Below are positions 38,502-49,381 of a stretch of 64,000 bases of DNA, in pieces. Positions within the stretch are counted from its first letter, which is position 1. Each line of letters begins with the position of its first letter. Under the pieces are notes generated by a model. The model was not told the DNA's origin. It did not search any database and worked only from the letters and a program-made list of their open reading frames with translations. Location of the stretch: the NCBI RefSeq assembly GCF_003286075.1, contig NZ_QLUV01000006.1:1-64000 (forward strand), written 5' to 3'. The DNA comes from Paracoccus endophyticus (GTDB lineage Bacteria; Pseudomonadota; Alphaproteobacteria; Rhodobacterales; Rhodobacteraceae). The translations under genes were made by a program, and so were the position numbers.

Positions 38502-39071
38502 TCAAGCCGCCGGTGCCATCCCCTTCAGCGCCGACGCAGGCAGGTCGGCCAGCATCTGCGCCACGGTCCGCCCGGTGCGCGGATGGGTCCAGCCGGGCGC
38601 GATCTCGGCCAGCGGGGCCAGCACGAAGCCGCGGTCCTGAAGGCGCGGGTGAGGCAGGATCAGCCGGTCCGGGGCAAGCCTGGCCTGATCGGCCGGGGAC
38701 AGCGCGCGCCAGCCGTCCTGGGTGGCCGCGTCAGGCACCACGCCGTCCCCCACCGCCAGCAGGTCGATGTCGATGCCGCGCGCCGCCCAGCGGCCGGACC
38801 GGACGCGCCCCATGGCCGCCTCGACCCCGTGCAGGCGGGCCAGCAACGCGCCCGGCGCCTCGGCGGCCCAGGCGGCAGCGCAGGCGTTGATATAGTCGGG
38901 GCCCGAGCCCGCGGGGTGCGCCGGGGTGTGCCAGAACCGGCTGACCGCGGCCAGCCGCAAGCCGGGCAGATCGGCGATTCGACCCAGTGCCGCGCGCAGG
39001 GCGTCGGCGGGCGAACCTGCCGAACTGGACAGGTTTGCCCCAAGGCCCAACAGCGTTAGTATCGCGTCCAA
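38502..39071 (-). CDS. folK: 2-amino-4-hydroxy-6-hydroxymethyldihydropteridine diphosphokinase
   Basis: 189 residues. Pyrophosphorylates the pterin in folate synthesis, using ATP and Mg. Landmarks: LGLGANLSSS (start of fold), FWHTPAHPAG, GRWAARGIDIDLLAV (Mg-binding Asp pair) and LILPHPRLQDRGFVLAPLAEIA. The start is TTG (39071), preceded by GGGAAAACC. It lies head to head with the NYN gene, whose start is only 32 bp away. Confidence 0.92.
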   Translation of the reverse strand: MDAILTLLGLGANLSSSAGSPADALRAALGRIADLPGLRLAAVSRFWHTPAHPAGSGPDYINACAAAWAAEAPGALLARLHGVEAAMGRVRSGRWAARGIDIDLLAVGDGVVPDAATQDGWRALSPADQARLAPDRLILPHPRLQDRGFVLAPLAEIAPGWTHPRTGRTVAQMLADLPASALKGMAPAA

Positions 39072-39103
39072 AGGTTTTCCCAGTTTCGCACGAGGTCATT
39101 CAC

Positions 39104-39673
39104 TTGTTTTACAAGGACGATCGGTTGGCCCTGTTTATCGACGGGTCGAACCTGCATGCCGCAGCCAAGACGCTGGGGTTCGACATCGATTACAAGCTGC
39201 TGCGCCAGGAATTCGAGCGCCGCGGCAAGCTGATCCGTGCCTACTACTACACCGCCCTGCTGGAAAGCGAGGAGTACTCGCCCATCCGCCCGCTCGTGGA
39301 CTGGTTGAATTACAACGGCTTCACGATGGTCACCAAGCCGGCGCGGGAATACGTGGATTCGATGGGCCGCCGGCGCGTCAAGGGCAACATGGACATCGAA
39401 CTTGCGGTGGACGCGATGGAGTTGGCCCACCGGCTGGATCATGCGGTGCTGTTTTCGGGCGATGGCGATTTCCGCCCGCTGGTCGAGGCCCTGCAGCGGC
39501 AGGGCGTGCGGGTGTCGGTGGTGTCCACGCTGCGCAGCCAGCCCCCGATGATATCCGACGAGCTGCGCCGGCAGGCCGACAACTTCATCGAGCTGGACGC
39601 CCTGCGCGAGATCATCGGCCGTCCGCCGCGCGAGCCGCGCGACCCCCCGCCCGCGCCCGCCGCGGACGGATGA
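39104..39673 (+). CDS. NYN-domain (LabA/DUF88) putative nuclease
   Basis: 189 residues. PIN-like NYN fold with acidic residues in LALFIDGSNLHAA, KGNMDIELAVDAM and LFSGDGDFRPLVEAL, the expected metal-binding set, so an RNase or related activity is likely. The LabA/YihA-like group is widespread in alphaproteobacteria with no fixed substrate. No ATG exists near the family start; TTG (39104) with GAGG eight bases upstream fits. Confidence 0.82.
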   Translation: MFYKDDRLALFIDGSNLHAAAKTLGFDIDYKLLRQEFERRGKLIRAYYYTALLESEEYSPIRPLVDWLNYNGFTMVTKPAREYVDSMGRRRVKGNMDIELAVDAMELAHRLDHAVLFSGDGDFRPLVEALQRQGVRVSVVSTLRSQPPMISDELRRQADNFIELDALREIIGRPPREPRDPPPAPAADG

Positions 39674-39735
39674 CGCAGGCGCGGCGCGGTGCGTCACGGC
39701 TGGACCTTGGCCGCCCGGCGCGCTAACCCGCCGTC

Positions 39736-40695
39736 ATGATCAGCAAGCCGCCCCTGACCCTGTATCTGGCCGCGCCGCGCGGGTTCTGCGCGGGCGTGGA
39801 CCGGGCCGTCAAGATCGTGGAACTGGCGCTGCAGAAATGGGGCGCGCCGGTCTATGTCCGCCACGAGATCGTGCACAACCGCTTTGTCGTGGACGGCCTG
39901 CGCGCGCAGGGCGCCGTCTTCGTCGAGGAACTGGACGAGGTTCCCGACGACCGTCCGGTGATCTTTTCGGCCCACGGCGTGCCCAGGTCCGTCCCGGCCG
40001 AGGCACAGCGGCGCAACATGGTCTATGTGGACGCGACCTGCCCGCTGGTCAGCAAGGTCCACATCGAGGCCGAGCGCCACCACGCCGAAGGCCTGCAGAT
40101 GGTCATGATCGGCCACGCCGGCCACCCCGAGGTGCTGGGCACCATGGGCCAGCTGCCCGAGGGCGAGGTGATCCTGGTCGAGACGGTGGACGACGTGGCC
40201 CGCCTTGCGCCGCGCGACCCGTCGCGGCTGGCCTGGATCACCCAGACCACGCTGTCGGTGGACGACACCGCCGCCGTCGTCGCGGCCTTGCAGGCGCGCT
40301 TTCCCGCCATCGTCGGCCCGGCCAAGGACGACATCTGCTATGCCACCACCAATCGGCAGGCCGCAGTCAAGGCGATCGCACCCCTGATCGACGCGCTGCT
40401 GGTGATCGGCGCACCCAACAGCTCGAACTCGCGCCGCCTGGTCGAGGTGGGGCAATCGGCCGGGTGCGCGCACGCGCAACTGGTGATGCGGGCGTCCGAC
40501 ATCGACTGGCGCGCGCTGGACGGCATCCGCGCGGTGGGCGTGACCGCGGGCGCCAGCGCGCCCGAGGTGCTGGTGGACGAGGTTGTCGCCGCCTTTGCCG
40601 AGCGCCACGACCTGACGGTCGAGTTGGTCGAGACGGCGCGGGAGCGGGTCGAGTTCAAGGTGCCCCGTGTCCTGCGCGAGCCTGTGGCCGGCTGA
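39736..40695 (+). CDS. ispH: 4-hydroxy-3-methylbut-2-enyl diphosphate reductase
   Basis: 319 residues. The [4Fe-4S] enzyme of the last step of the MEP isoprenoid pathway, giving IPP and DMAPP. Its three cluster cysteines lie in [11 protein letters not shown] (Cys18), [12 protein letters not shown] and [11 protein letters not shown], with FSAHGVP and the C-terminal [13 protein letters not shown] active-site loop. Essential in organisms without the mevalonate route; none is visible here. Confidence 0.97.
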   Translation: MISKPPLTLYLAAPRGFCAGVDRAVKIVELALQKWGAPVYVRHEIVHNRFVVDGLRAQGAVFVEELDEVPDDRPVIFSAHGVPRSVPAEAQRRNMVYVDATCPLVSKVHIEAERHHAEGLQMVMIGHAGHPEVLGTMGQLPEGEVILVETVDDVARLAPRDPSRLAWITQTTLSVDDTAAVVAALQARFPAIVGPAKDDICYATTNRQAAVKAIAPLIDALLVIGAPNSSNSRRLVEVGQSAGCAHAQLVMRASDIDWRALDGIRAVGVTAGASAPEVLVDEVVAAFAERHDLTVELVETARERVEFKVPRVLREPVAG

Positions 40696-40855
40696 GCCGC
40701 CGCCCGGGGCCGCCCCTTGCGCCCGCTCAGACCTGTCCCCCGATCTGCGCCCGGCGCGACCCCCCTCATCATGATCCAGGAAGGAATGACCGTGCCGTTC
40801 GTGATCCATCCGGCTTGCCGCATTGCGCGGCCCTGCGCCCGCGCCGCGTGTCCGC

Positions 40856-41305
40856 GTGACTGACCTGTTCGCGTGGACCGATGGCGCTTGCAGCGGCAAT
40901 CCCGGGCCGGGGGGATGGGGCGTGCTGATGCGCGCGATGGACGGCACCGCCATCGTGCGCGAGCGTGAACTGTCCGGGGGCGAGCCCGACACCACCAACA
41001 ACCGGATGGAGCTGATGGCCGCCATCGCCGCGCTCGAGGCGCTGACCCGCGACACGGCGATCACCATCACCACCGACAGCGCCTATGTGAAGAACGGCGT
41101 CACCACCTGGATTCACAACTGGAAGAAGAACGGCTGGAAGACCGCCGATCGCAAGCCGGTCAAGAACGCCGACCTGTGGCAGCGGCTGGATGCCGCGCGA
41201 AGCCGCCACCGCGTCACCTGGGCCTGGATCAAGGGCCATGCGGGCCATCCCGAAAACGAACGCGCCGACGAACTGGCCCGCGCCGGCATGGCGCCGTTCA
41301 AGTGA
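40856..41305 (+). CDS. rnhA: ribonuclease HI
   Basis: 149 residues. Cleaves RNA in RNA-DNA hybrids. Catalytic acids Asp9 ([10 protein letters not shown]), Glu52 (NRMELMA), Asp74 (TDSAYV) and Asp138 (ENERADELA) are present along with the HAGHP loop. GTG (40856) is the likely start since the family begins at TDLFAWTDG; an ATG-led extension to 40823 is Arg/Pro-rich and unsupported. Its stop overlaps the next gene start (GTGA). Confidence 0.95.
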   Translation: MTDLFAWTDGACSGNPGPGGWGVLMRAMDGTAIVRERELSGGEPDTTNNRMELMAAIAALEALTRDTAITITTDSAYVKNGVTTWIHNWKKNGWKTADRKPVKNADLWQRLDAARSRHRVTWAWIKGHAGHPENERADELARAGMAPFK

Positions 41306-41949
41306 AGCCCGATCTGGTGGGCGCGGTGTCGGGCTTTGTGGTGGCGCTGGATTATGCGTCGGTGCTGGTCTTTGCGCTGACCGGCGCCCTGGTTGCCAGC
41401 CGCAAGCAGCTTGATCCCGTGGGTTTCATCTTCATGGCCGCCATGACCGCCGTGGGCGGCGGCACGGTGCGCGACCTTGTGCTAGGACGCGAGGTGTTCT
41501 GGGTGTCGCGTCCGGGCTTTGTGCTGCTGGCGATGGCGGCCGCCTTCCTGGTGTTCTGGACGGCGCATCTGGTCGAAAGCCGTTATCGCTGGCTGTTGTG
41601 GCTGGACGCGATGGCGCTGTCGGTGGCCGTTCCCGCGGGGGTGGGCGTGGCGCTGGTCGGGGGCTATGGTCCCCTGATCGTGGTGATCGCCGGGATCGTC
41701 ACCGGCACCTTCGGCGGGCTGATGCGCGACGTGGTGGGCAACGAGGTGCCGCTTGTCCTCAAGCAGGGCGAGCTTTACCTGACCGCCGCCTTTGGGGGCG
41801 CGCTGGCGGCGCTGGCGCTGACATGGCTGGACCTGCCGCGTCCCGTGGCCCTGACGGCCTGCGGGGCCGTGACCTTTCTGCTGCGGGCCGGGTCGATGCG
41901 CTGGGGCTGGTCGCTGCCCGCCTACAAGCCCCGGCCGCCGCGGAGCTAA
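41302..41949 (+). CDS. trimeric intracellular cation channel (TRIC/UPF0126) family protein
   Basis: 215 residues, about seven hydrophobic segments arranged as two repeats ([20 protein letters not shown] and [18 protein letters not shown] in the first; [32 protein letters not shown] in the second, quoted in pieces as GTVRDL and [12 protein letters not shown]). The family forms trimeric monovalent cation channels; the bacterial role is not settled. GTG start overlaps the rnhA stop, and the 3' end overlaps the convergent tgt by 4 bp. Confidence 0.87.
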   Translation: MKPDLVGAVSGFVVALDYASVLVFALTGALVASRKQLDPVGFIFMAAMTAVGGGTVRDLVLGREVFWVSRPGFVLLAMAAAFLVFWTAHLVESRYRWLLWLDAMALSVAVPAGVGVALVGGYGPLIVVIAGIVTGTFGGLMRDVVGNEVPLVLKQGELYLTAAFGGALAALALTWLDLPRPVALTACGAVTFLLRAGSMRWGWSLPAYKPRPPRS

Positions 41950-43073
41950 AGGGGCGCGATGTCGCCTTGCGCCCGGACGGCGTGGAAATCCGCCACCCAG
42001 TCGTCCAGCGTGCCTGCGGCAATGGCGTCGCGCATGCCCTGCATGATCTGCTGATAATAATGCAGGTTGTGCCACGTCAGCAGCATCCCGGAAATCATCT
42101 CTCCGGCGCGGAAGACATGGTGCAGATAGGCGCGGGAATAGCCGGTGCAGGCCGGGCAGGTGCAGGATTCGTCCAGGGGGCGCGGGTCGTCGGCGTGCCG
42201 CGCGTTCTTGACGGCGACGGGGCCGCGCCGCGTCCAGGCCTGCCCGGTGCGCCCGGACCGCGACGGCAAAACGCAGTCCATCATGTCCACGCCCCGCTGG
42301 ACAGCGCCCACGATGTCGTCGGGCTTGCCCACCCCCATCAGGTAACGCGGCCTGTCGGCGGGCAGCAGGTCGGTGGCGTAATCGAGGACGCCGAACATCG
42401 CCGCCTGCCCCTCGCCCACGGCCAGGCCGCCGATGGCATAGCCGTCAAAGCCGATGGCGCGCAGGGCCTCGGCCGACTCCTCGCGCAGGTGCCGGATCAC
42501 GCCGCCCTGCATGATCCCGAACAGCGCGTGTCCGGGGCGGTCGCCAAAGGCGTCGCGCGACCGTTGCGCCCAGCGCATCGACAGGCGCATCGCCTCGGCC
42601 TGCCGCTCCTCGGTGGCGGGCAGGGCGGGGCATTCGTCAAAGGCCATGACGATGTCGGATCCCAGCAGGCGCTGGATCTCCATGCTGGTTTCGGGCGACA
42701 GCACATGGCGCGAGCCGTCGATGTGGCTGGCGAAGGTCACGCCCTCCTCGGTCAGCTTGCGCAGGTCCGACAGGCTCATCACCTGAAAGCCGCCCGAATC
42801 GGTCAGGATCGGCCGGTCCCAGTGCATGAAGCGGTGCAGCCCCCCCAGCCGGGCGATCCGGTCCGCGCCGGGGCGCAGCATCAGGTGATAGGTGTTGCCC
42901 AGCAGGATGTCGGCGCCCGTGGCGCGCACGCTTTCGGGCAGCATCGCCTTGACGGTGCCGGCCGTGCCCACCGGCATGAAGGCGGGCGTGCGGATCTGCC
43001 CCCGCGGGGTCGCGATGACGCCCGTGCGCGCCCGGTCCTGCGTCGCGGTGACGGTGAACGAAAACCCGGCCAT
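41946..43073 (-). CDS. tgt: queuine tRNA-ribosyltransferase (guanine transglycosylase)
   Basis: 375 residues. Exchanges G34 of tRNAs with GUN anticodons (Tyr, His, Asn, Asp) for preQ1. [10 protein letters not shown] (active-site Asp), [10 protein letters not shown] and GGLAVGEG are family signatures, and the zinc site is CTCPAC with the later His. Both tRNA-Tyr (GTA) and this enzyme are in the window. Queuosine synthesis genes are not adjacent. Confidence 0.97.
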   Translation of the reverse strand: MAGFSFTVTATQDRARTGVIATPRGQIRTPAFMPVGTAGTVKAMLPESVRATGADILLGNTYHLMLRPGADRIARLGGLHRFMHWDRPILTDSGGFQVMSLSDLRKLTEEGVTFASHIDGSRHVLSPETSMEIQRLLGSDIVMAFDECPALPATEERQAEAMRLSMRWAQRSRDAFGDRPGHALFGIMQGGVIRHLREESAEALRAIGFDGYAIGGLAVGEGQAAMFGVLDYATDLLPADRPRYLMGVGKPDDIVGAVQRGVDMMDCVLPSRSGRTGQAWTRRGPVAVKNARHADDPRPLDESCTCPACTGYSRAYLHHVFRAGEMISGMLLTWHNLHYYQQIMQGMRDAIAAGTLDDWVADFHAVRAQGDIAPL

Positions 43074-43147
43074 GCCTGCCCTTCCGCTGGAAAGCGCCCT
43101 GTCTAGGCCGGACGGCCCGCGCTGGCAATGCGGCCCACGGCCGGGCG

Positions 43148-43900
43148 TCAGCCTGCCACGGCCCGCAGCAGGCGCGCGCGCGCGGGCGGGATGGCGCGGA
43201 TCTCCAGCCCGGTGAAGACATGCAGGGTGTTCAGCTGGCGATCCACGACGGCATGGTCGCTGACCCAGCCCCCCATCAGCAGATAGGTCCGCAGCAGCGG
43301 CGGCATCGCGGCCATGGCGGCGCGGGCGTCGGGGCGGCGGCGCAGCAGCCGGGCAAAGCGGAACACGTCGGGCGCCTTGACCCGCGGCAGCCAGCGCGTC
43401 GGCGCCAGATGCCTGTCGCCCAGCATGGCGAACGCCTCCTCGTAGGCGGCGGTGTCGGTGCCGAGGAACGACGAGCAGCCGAACAGCATCTCGACGCCCT
43501 CGGCCTCGACATGGGCGGCCAGCGCCCCCCAGGCCAGGCGCAGGATGTCGGGGTCGCTGTGGGCGGGGTGGATGCAGAAGCGCCCGACCTCGATCATCGG
43601 ACCGTCAAAGCGCGCCAGGCGCGACAGGTCGTAATGCTGCGCGGCATAGCTGCGCCCGATCTCGGCCCCGTGGGTCAGGGGCAGGATGCGAAAGCAGGCG
43701 ACCAGCGCGCCAGACCGCAGGTCCTCGATCAGGACATGACGGCAGATCGCGTCATGGGTGTCGCTGTCCAGCGCCACGGGATCGTCGGCCCCCGTCCGCT
43801 GGCCCACGAAGCACAGCCAGCGCAGCCGCTGCGCGGCGCGCAGATCCTCGTCCGTGACGGCCAGACGGACGCCATAGCGCCCCTTGCGCAGGTTCAGCAT
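43148..43900 (-). CDS. olsB: ornithine-acyl-ACP N-acyltransferase (OlsB-like)
   Basis: 250 residues. GNAT-related fold with the OlsB signature [45 protein letters not shown] and the segment [21 protein letters not shown]. Makes lyso-ornithine lipid, a phosphate-free membrane lipid common in alphaproteobacteria. OlsA, which adds the second acyl chain, is not next to it here. The start at 43900 ([13 protein letters not shown]) is the conserved one; the frame is open much further upstream (to 44314) but without similarity. Confidence 0.82.
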   Translation of the reverse strand: MLNLRKGRYGVRLAVTDEDLRAAQRLRWLCFVGQRTGADDPVALDSDTHDAICRHVLIEDLRSGALVACFRILPLTHGAEIGRSYAAQHYDLSRLARFDGPMIEVGRFCIHPAHSDPDILRLAWGALAAHVEAEGVEMLFGCSSFLGTDTAAYEEAFAMLGDRHLAPTRWLPRVKAPDVFRFARLLRRRPDARAAMAAMPPLLRTYLLMGGWVSDHAVVDRQLNTLHVFTGLEIRAIPPARARLLRAVAG

Positions 43901-44005
43901 CGCTTGACCTTCCAGATCGGTCACCAGGGGGAACAGGGGGAACGCGGCGCTTGTTCCCTGCCGGGTTAGCCCTAAGTTGTAACGGGGCGGCAACAGGAAA
44001 ACGAC

Positions 44006-44413
44006 ATGACCGACAAGATCACCCGCAGCGATGCCGAATGGCGCGCGATGCTGGACGCCGAAACCTATCGCGTGACCCGCCAGGCGGGCACCGAGCGGCC
44101 CTTCTCGCATCCCGGCTTTCCCCGGGGGGCAGGGCATTACGCGTGCGCCTGCTGCGGGGCGCGTCTGTTCGACGGCGACCACAAGTTCGAGAGCCATTGC
44201 GGCTGGCCCAGCTTTTCGCGCGCGGGCGGCGCCATCGACGAGTTGCGCGACACCAGCCATGGCATGGTGCGGACCGAGGTGCGCTGCCACCGCTGCGACG
44301 CGCATCTGGGCCACGTGTTTCCCGACGGCCCGCCGCCCACGGGGTTGCGCTACTGCATCAACGGCGTCGCGATCCGCTTTGTCCCCGAGGGCGAGTCCGC
44401 CCCCGCGGCCTAG
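44006..44413 (+). CDS. msrB: peptide-methionine (R)-S-oxide reductase
   Basis: 135 residues. Repairs methionine-R-sulfoxide in proteins. Zinc cysteines in CACCGARLF and [14 protein letters not shown], substrate-site segment [11 protein letters not shown], and the catalytic Cys in [11 protein letters not shown]. No signal peptide, so cytoplasmic. It is divergent from the OlsB-like gene. Confidence 0.96.
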   Translation: MTDKITRSDAEWRAMLDAETYRVTRQAGTERPFSHPGFPRGAGHYACACCGARLFDGDHKFESHCGWPSFSRAGGAIDELRDTSHGMVRTEVRCHRCDAHLGHVFPDGPPPTGLRYCINGVAIRFVPEGESAPAA

Positions 44414-44865
44414 TCGATCAGCTGCCCCGCGTTTACGTTGCCGACGTTGCGGAACAGCTGGCGGATCACCCCCTCGCCCGAGACGCCGCTGTCCGTCACG
44501 CGCTGCGACAGCACCACGACGCGGCCGCTTTCCAGTCCGAACCGTTCCACGTTGGACACCACGCCCGATTCGTCGAAACTGATCGCCACGACCTGCCGGT
44601 CGATCTCACGCGGGGGGTTCAGGCCGTAATGCTCCCACCGCGATCCGACATAATACCAGCTGGCCCCCGTCAGCACGCCCTGCGACCCCGGACGGCCGAT
44701 CAGCGATTCAAGCTGGTCTCGCGTGGTCTGGCCCACGACGACGGCCGAAAGCTCGTCATCGGGGGGGACATAGCCGTGGTTGCGATACAGCCGGGTACAT
44801 CCGGCCGCGCCCAGCAGGGGCAAGGCCAGCGCCGCAAGGATCATCTGCCGCCGCGTGGTGGTCAT
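44410..44865 (-). CDS. outer membrane lipoprotein BamE/SmpA family
   Basis: 151 residues. Lipoprotein signal with Cys23 in LGAAGC after a hydrophobic segment. SmpA/OmlA domain: [37 protein letters not shown], quoted in pieces as VGQTTRDQL and SLIGRPGS. The BamE family supports outer-membrane beta-barrel assembly. Overlaps the 3' end of msrB (convergent) by 4 bp. Confidence 0.85.
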   Translation of the reverse strand: MTTTRRQMILAALALPLLGAAGCTRLYRNHGYVPPDDELSAVVVGQTTRDQLESLIGRPGSQGVLTGASWYYVGSRWEHYGLNPPREIDRQVVAISFDESGVVSNVERFGLESGRVVVLSQRVTDSGVSGEGVIRQLFRNVGNVNAGQLID

Positions 44866-45047
44866 CCGGGTGTCGATCCTTGCCGCTCGGGCGCCTCTGC
44901 AGGCGCGGTCTGCCGTGTGTCGCCGTGTTGCGGAACGGGGATGAGCCGGCCGCGGTTGTTGACGCCGCATGCGCCGCTTAGCAAACTCGGCGCCTGCGCT
45001 CAAGAATGTCAGATGCTTGGCGGCATGGTCCGCCAGAAAGGCCCGCC

Positions 45048-45620
45048 ATGACAGCTTCCGACCCGACCCGCGGCGACCGCCGCCCCGATCCGGCGGCAGC
45101 CGGGCCCTACAGCCACAGGCTGCGGGTGTCGCAGCTCAGCCCGCGGCACGGTCACGACTTCGACCTGGTCCCCGATGCCGAGGCGCGCGCGCGCATCGCG
45201 CAGGCGCTTGACCTGACCCACCTGCCCTCGGTCCGGCTGGCCGGCCGGATCGTGGCCGCCGGGGCGGATGGCTGGCTGCTGACCGCGCGGCTGACGGCGC
45301 GGGTGGTGCAGCCCTGCGTGGTGACGCTGGGCCCCGTCGAAACCACGCTGGAGGAGGAGGTCAGCCGCCGCTATTCCCCCCATGTCGCGGACCCCGAGGG
45401 CGAGGAGGTCGAGATGGCGGACGACGAGGTCGAGCCGCTGGGCCAGGCCATCGACCTGGGCGCGGTCCTGGTCGAGGCGCTGTCGCTGGCGCTGCCCTTG
45501 TATCCTCGGGCGCCGGGGGCCGCCCTGGACGACAGCGCGGCCCCCGCGCCGGACGCCGAGGACGCCCGCAGACCCTTTGCCGGGCTGGGCGACCTGCTGG
45601 CCCGCCGCGACCGGGACTAG
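45048..45620 (+). CDS. DUF177 (YceD) family protein
   Basis: 190 residues. Alphaproteobacterial YceD/DUF177 relative, usually encoded directly before rpmF and plsX as here. Seen: YSHRLRVSQLSPRHGHDFDL, ARVVQPCVVTLGPVETTLEEEVSRRY and the acidic region EGEEVEMADDEVEPLG. It has been linked to 23S rRNA processing in other organisms. The start at 45048 (MTASDPTRGD) has AAAGG upstream. Confidence 0.88.
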   Translation: MTASDPTRGDRRPDPAAAGPYSHRLRVSQLSPRHGHDFDLVPDAEARARIAQALDLTHLPSVRLAGRIVAAGADGWLLTARLTARVVQPCVVTLGPVETTLEEEVSRRYSPHVADPEGEEVEMADDEVEPLGQAIDLGAVLVEALSLALPLYPRAPGAALDDSAAPAPDAEDARRPFAGLGDLLARRDRD

Positions 45621-45792
45621 GGCCGGGGGGACGTGCGCCCCCTGCGGGCCGGGCTGCAGCCCGCCCGCAGGGGACCGCGTGCCCTGCCCCCTTTGACCTT
45701 GCGGGTCGCGGCGCAATGACGTATTGGCGCGGTTCGATCCGAAACTCTATGGGCCGGACCCGTCCCCGCGCCCCGCCACCAAAGGTTGACAC

Positions 45793-45999
45793 ATGGCCGT
45801 CCCACAGAACCGAGTGACCCGGTCCCGCCGCAACATGCGCCGTTCGCATGATGCGCTGGTCGCGGGCAATCCCAACGATTGCTCCAACTGCGGCGAACTG
45901 AAGCGTCCGCACCACGTCTGCCCGTCCTGCGGCCATTATGCCGACCGCGAAGTCGTGGCGCAGGCGGCCGCGATCGACCTGGACGACGACGCAGCCTGA
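45793..45999 (+). CDS. rpmF: 50S ribosomal protein L32
   Basis: 68 residues. [20 protein letters not shown] opening and a four-cysteine zinc ribbon (Cys30, 33, 43, 46: CSNCG...CPSCG), the zinc-bearing form. 173 bp after DUF177 and 20 bp before plsX. Confidence 0.97.
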   Translation: MAVPQNRVTRSRRNMRRSHDALVAGNPNDCSNCGELKRPHHVCPSCGHYADREVVAQAAAIDLDDDAA

Positions 46000-46019
46000 T
46001 CGTCGGACCGCCCGCGTCT

Positions 46020-47129
46020 ATGCCCGCCGCGCTCGAGCCTTCCGGTCCGCACCGCCCTGGCGGCAGTGTCGTGATCTCGGTTGACGCGATGGGCGGCGAC
46101 CGGGGCCCGGCCACCGTCGTCGCGGGCATCGCGCACAGCGCGGCCAAGAACGACGCCATCCGCTTTATCGTCCATGGACCCGAGACCGAGCTGCGCCGCC
46201 TGATCGGCAAGCGCAAGGGCCTGGCCGACCGCTGCGACATTCGCCACGCCCCCGGCGTGGTCACGATGAACGACAAGCCCGCCCAGGTGGTCCGCAACGC
46301 GCAGGACACCTCGATGTGGTCGGCGATCGAATCCGTCCGCGCGCGCGAGGCGACGGTCGCCGTCAGCTGCGGCAACACCGGCGCGCTGATGGCGCTGTCG
46401 ATGATCCGGCTGCGCAAGCTGCCCGGCGTGAACCGCCCGGCCATCGCGATCCTGTGGCCCTCGCGCAATCCGACCGGGTTCAACGTGATGCTGGACGTGG
46501 GCGCGGACGTCAAGGCGGACGCCCCGGACCTGTTGCAGTATGCGCTGATGGGCGCGTCCTATGCCCGCAACGGCCTGGGCATCGCGCGTCCGCGCATCGG
46601 ATTGCTGAATGTCGGCACCGAGGAGCACAAGGGCCGCGCCGAGCTGAAGCAGGCCAACGAGATGATCGCCGCGGCGGCGGCGGGCGGCAGTTTCGACTAT
46701 GCCGGCTTCGTCGAAGGCAGCGACCTGCCCGGCGCGCGCGTGGACGTGATCGTGACCGATGGCTTCACCGGCAATGTCGCCTTGAAGACGGGCGAAGGGA
46801 CGGCCAAGCTGGTCGGCGACTTCCTCAAGGACGCCTTCGCCAATTCCATCATGTCCAAGTTCGCAGCCCTGCTGGCCATGACCTCGCTGAAGCGGCTGCA
46901 AAAGCGCATCGATCCGCGGCGGGTGAACGGGGGCGTGTTCCTTGGCCTGAACGGCACGGTGGTCAAGTCCCACGGCTCGGCGGACGCGACGGGCGTTTCG
47001 GCGGCGATCAAGCTGGCGTTCCAGCTGGCGCAATCGGGCTTTCATGACCGGCTGGCGGCGCGGGTGGCCCAGGCGGCCGTCCAGGTCGCCGCAGCCCCGC
47101 CCGCCGCGGCGCAGGAGCAGACATCGTGA
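46020..47129 (+). CDS. plsX: phosphate acyltransferase PlsX
   Basis: 369 residues. Converts acyl-ACP to acyl-phosphate for phospholipid synthesis. ISVDAMGGDRGP and AVSCGNTGALMA are the signatures, followed by GFTGNVALKTGEGTAKL. Start taken as ATG 46020, giving 18 residues before ISVDAMGG; a GTG at 46071 is also possible. The stop overlaps the fabH start (GTGA). Confidence 0.95.
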   Translation: MPAALEPSGPHRPGGSVVISVDAMGGDRGPATVVAGIAHSAAKNDAIRFIVHGPETELRRLIGKRKGLADRCDIRHAPGVVTMNDKPAQVVRNAQDTSMWSAIESVRAREATVAVSCGNTGALMALSMIRLRKLPGVNRPAIAILWPSRNPTGFNVMLDVGADVKADAPDLLQYALMGASYARNGLGIARPRIGLLNVGTEEHKGRAELKQANEMIAAAAAGGSFDYAGFVEGSDLPGARVDVIVTDGFTGNVALKTGEGTAKLVGDFLKDAFANSIMSKFAALLAMTSLKRLQKRIDPRRVNGGVFLGLNGTVVKSHGSADATGVSAAIKLAFQLAQSGFHDRLAARVAQAAVQVAAAPPAAAQEQTS

Positions 47130-48100
47130 TCCGCCGTTCCGTCATCCGCTCGACCGGCCATTACCTGCCCGAACGGGTGGTCGAGAACAGTCACTTCGAA
47201 CAGACGCTGGACACCACGGACGCCTGGATCCGGGACCGCACCGGGATCGAGCGGCGCCATTTCGCCGCCGAGGGCGAGCGCACCAGCGACCTGGCCATCA
47301 AGGCGGCGCGGGCGGCGCTGGACCGCGCCGGTCTGGCCGCCAACGACATCGACGCCATTGTCGTCGCGACCTCGACCCCCGACCTGACCTTCCCGTCGGT
47401 CGCCACGATGGTGCAGGCGGGACTGGGCATGACGCGCGGCTTTGCCTTTGACGTGCAGGCGGTCTGCGCGGGCTTTGTCTTCGCCCTGGCGAACGCCGAC
47501 GGCCTGATCCGGTCGGAACAGGCCAACCGCGTGCTGGTGATCGGGGCCGAGACGTTCAGCCGCATCATGGACTGGACCGACCGCGGCACCTGCGTGCTGT
47601 TCGGCGACGGCGCCGGCGCCGTCATCATCGAAGTGGCCGAGGGCGAGGGCACCAGCGACGACCGGGGCGTGCTGGCGACCGACCTGAACAGCGACGGCAC
47701 GCTGCGCGACATCCTGTATGTGGACGGGGGCGTCGGGACGACCGGCACCGCGGGCTGCCTGCGGATGCAGGGCAACCTCGTCTTCCGGCATGCTGTCGAA
47801 AAGCTGGCGCAGACGGCGCATCGGGTTCTGGACAAGGCGGGGCTGGCCCCCGCGGACGTGGACTGGCTGGTCCCGCATCAGGCCAACCTGCGCATCATCA
47901 CCGCCACGGCGAACAAGATGCACCTGCCGATGGACAAGGTGGTGCTGACAGTGGCCGACCACGGCAACACGTCGGCCGCCTCGATCCCGCTGGCGCTGTC
48001 GGTCGCGGACACCGCGGGCAGGTTCCAGCGCGGCGATGTCATCGTGACCGAGGCGATCGGCGGCGGGCTGACCTGGGGCAGCGTCGTCCTGCGCTGGTAA
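47126..48100 (+). CDS. fabH: 3-oxoacyl-ACP synthase III (KAS III)
   Basis: 324 residues. Condenses acetyl-CoA with malonyl-ACP to start fatty acid synthesis. Catalytic Cys114 in [12 protein letters not shown], His in [12 protein letters not shown] and Asn in [13 protein letters not shown] start within the plsX stop, with AGGAG eight bases before it, so the two are coupled. Confidence 0.97.
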   Translation: MIRRSVIRSTGHYLPERVVENSHFEQTLDTTDAWIRDRTGIERRHFAAEGERTSDLAIKAARAALDRAGLAANDIDAIVVATSTPDLTFPSVATMVQAGLGMTRGFAFDVQAVCAGFVFALANADGLIRSEQANRVLVIGAETFSRIMDWTDRGTCVLFGDGAGAVIIEVAEGEGTSDDRGVLATDLNSDGTLRDILYVDGGVGTTGTAGCLRMQGNLVFRHAVEKLAQTAHRVLDKAGLAPADVDWLVPHQANLRIITATANKMHLPMDKVVLTVADHGNTSAASIPLALSVADTAGRFQRGDVIVTEAIGGGLTWGSVVLRW

Positions 48101-48224
48101 GTCCCACGCGGGCGGCGCTTCGTCCGCCTTGCCGTCGGCGCCTGCCCTGGGACGGCCCGCCGCCCGCTTTCCGCACGGTCTTTCCGGGCCGCGCCCCCCT
48201 TGGGCGAGCCTGCAGCAACGCCGG

Positions 48225-48241
48225 GGGGCAAAGCCCCTTTT
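48225..48241 (+). terminator. short terminator-like hairpin between fabH and hisF
   Basis: GGGGC-AAA-GCCCC followed by TTTT, 31 bp before the hisF start codon. Only five pairs, though G and C runs extend it, so termination of the fabH transcript here is likely partial. Confidence 0.45.
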
Positions 48242-48272
48242 CCCCCGTGCGCGCCCGCGCTATCAGGCTGAC

Positions 48273-49030
<758 letters not shown>

Positions 49031-49034
<4 letters not shown>

Positions 49035-49351
49035 CCGCCCCCGACGCCCTGTCCCGGCTGGCCGCGACCATCGCGCAGCGCCGCGGTGCGGACCCTGCGT
49101 CCAGCTGGACCGCGCAGCTTCTGGCCAAGGGACCCGAGAAATGCGCCGAGAAATTCGGCGAAGAGGCCGTCGAGGCGATCATCGAGGCGGTGCGCGGCGA
49201 TCGCGCCCGGCTGACGGCCGAGGCGGCTGACGTGCTGTATCACCTGCTGGTGATGCTGGCCGCCCGCGACGTGACGCTGGGCGAGGTGCTGGCGGAACTC
49301 GACCGCCGCGACGGCACCTCGGGTCTGGCCGAAAAGGCGGGGCGCGGCTGA
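49031..49351 (+). CDS. hisE: phosphoribosyl-ATP pyrophosphatase
   Basis: 106 residues, the monofunctional form. Hydrolyses PR-ATP to PR-AMP, second step of histidine synthesis. [30 protein letters not shown] (quoted in part: [11 protein letters not shown]) and [13 protein letters not shown] give the acidic metal site. Starts within the hisF stop (ATGA). Confidence 0.95.
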
Positions 49352-49381
49352 CCTGCGGAGCTGCCGCCAGAGGGAGCGCGC

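Noticed and set aside
38437..38505. rpoZ promoter from the perfect TTGACA at 38500-38505
   Set aside because: No acceptable -10 hexamer at 16-19 bp; the -35 match also lies at the folK stop codon.
36019..38640. 873-codon open frame on the plus strand opposite rsh and rpoZ
   Set aside because: High GC makes long antisense frames common; it has no family similarity, while the minus strand encodes clear Rsh and omega proteins.
45693..45727. rpmF promoter from TTGACC at 45693
   Set aside because: No -10-like sequence at proper spacing.
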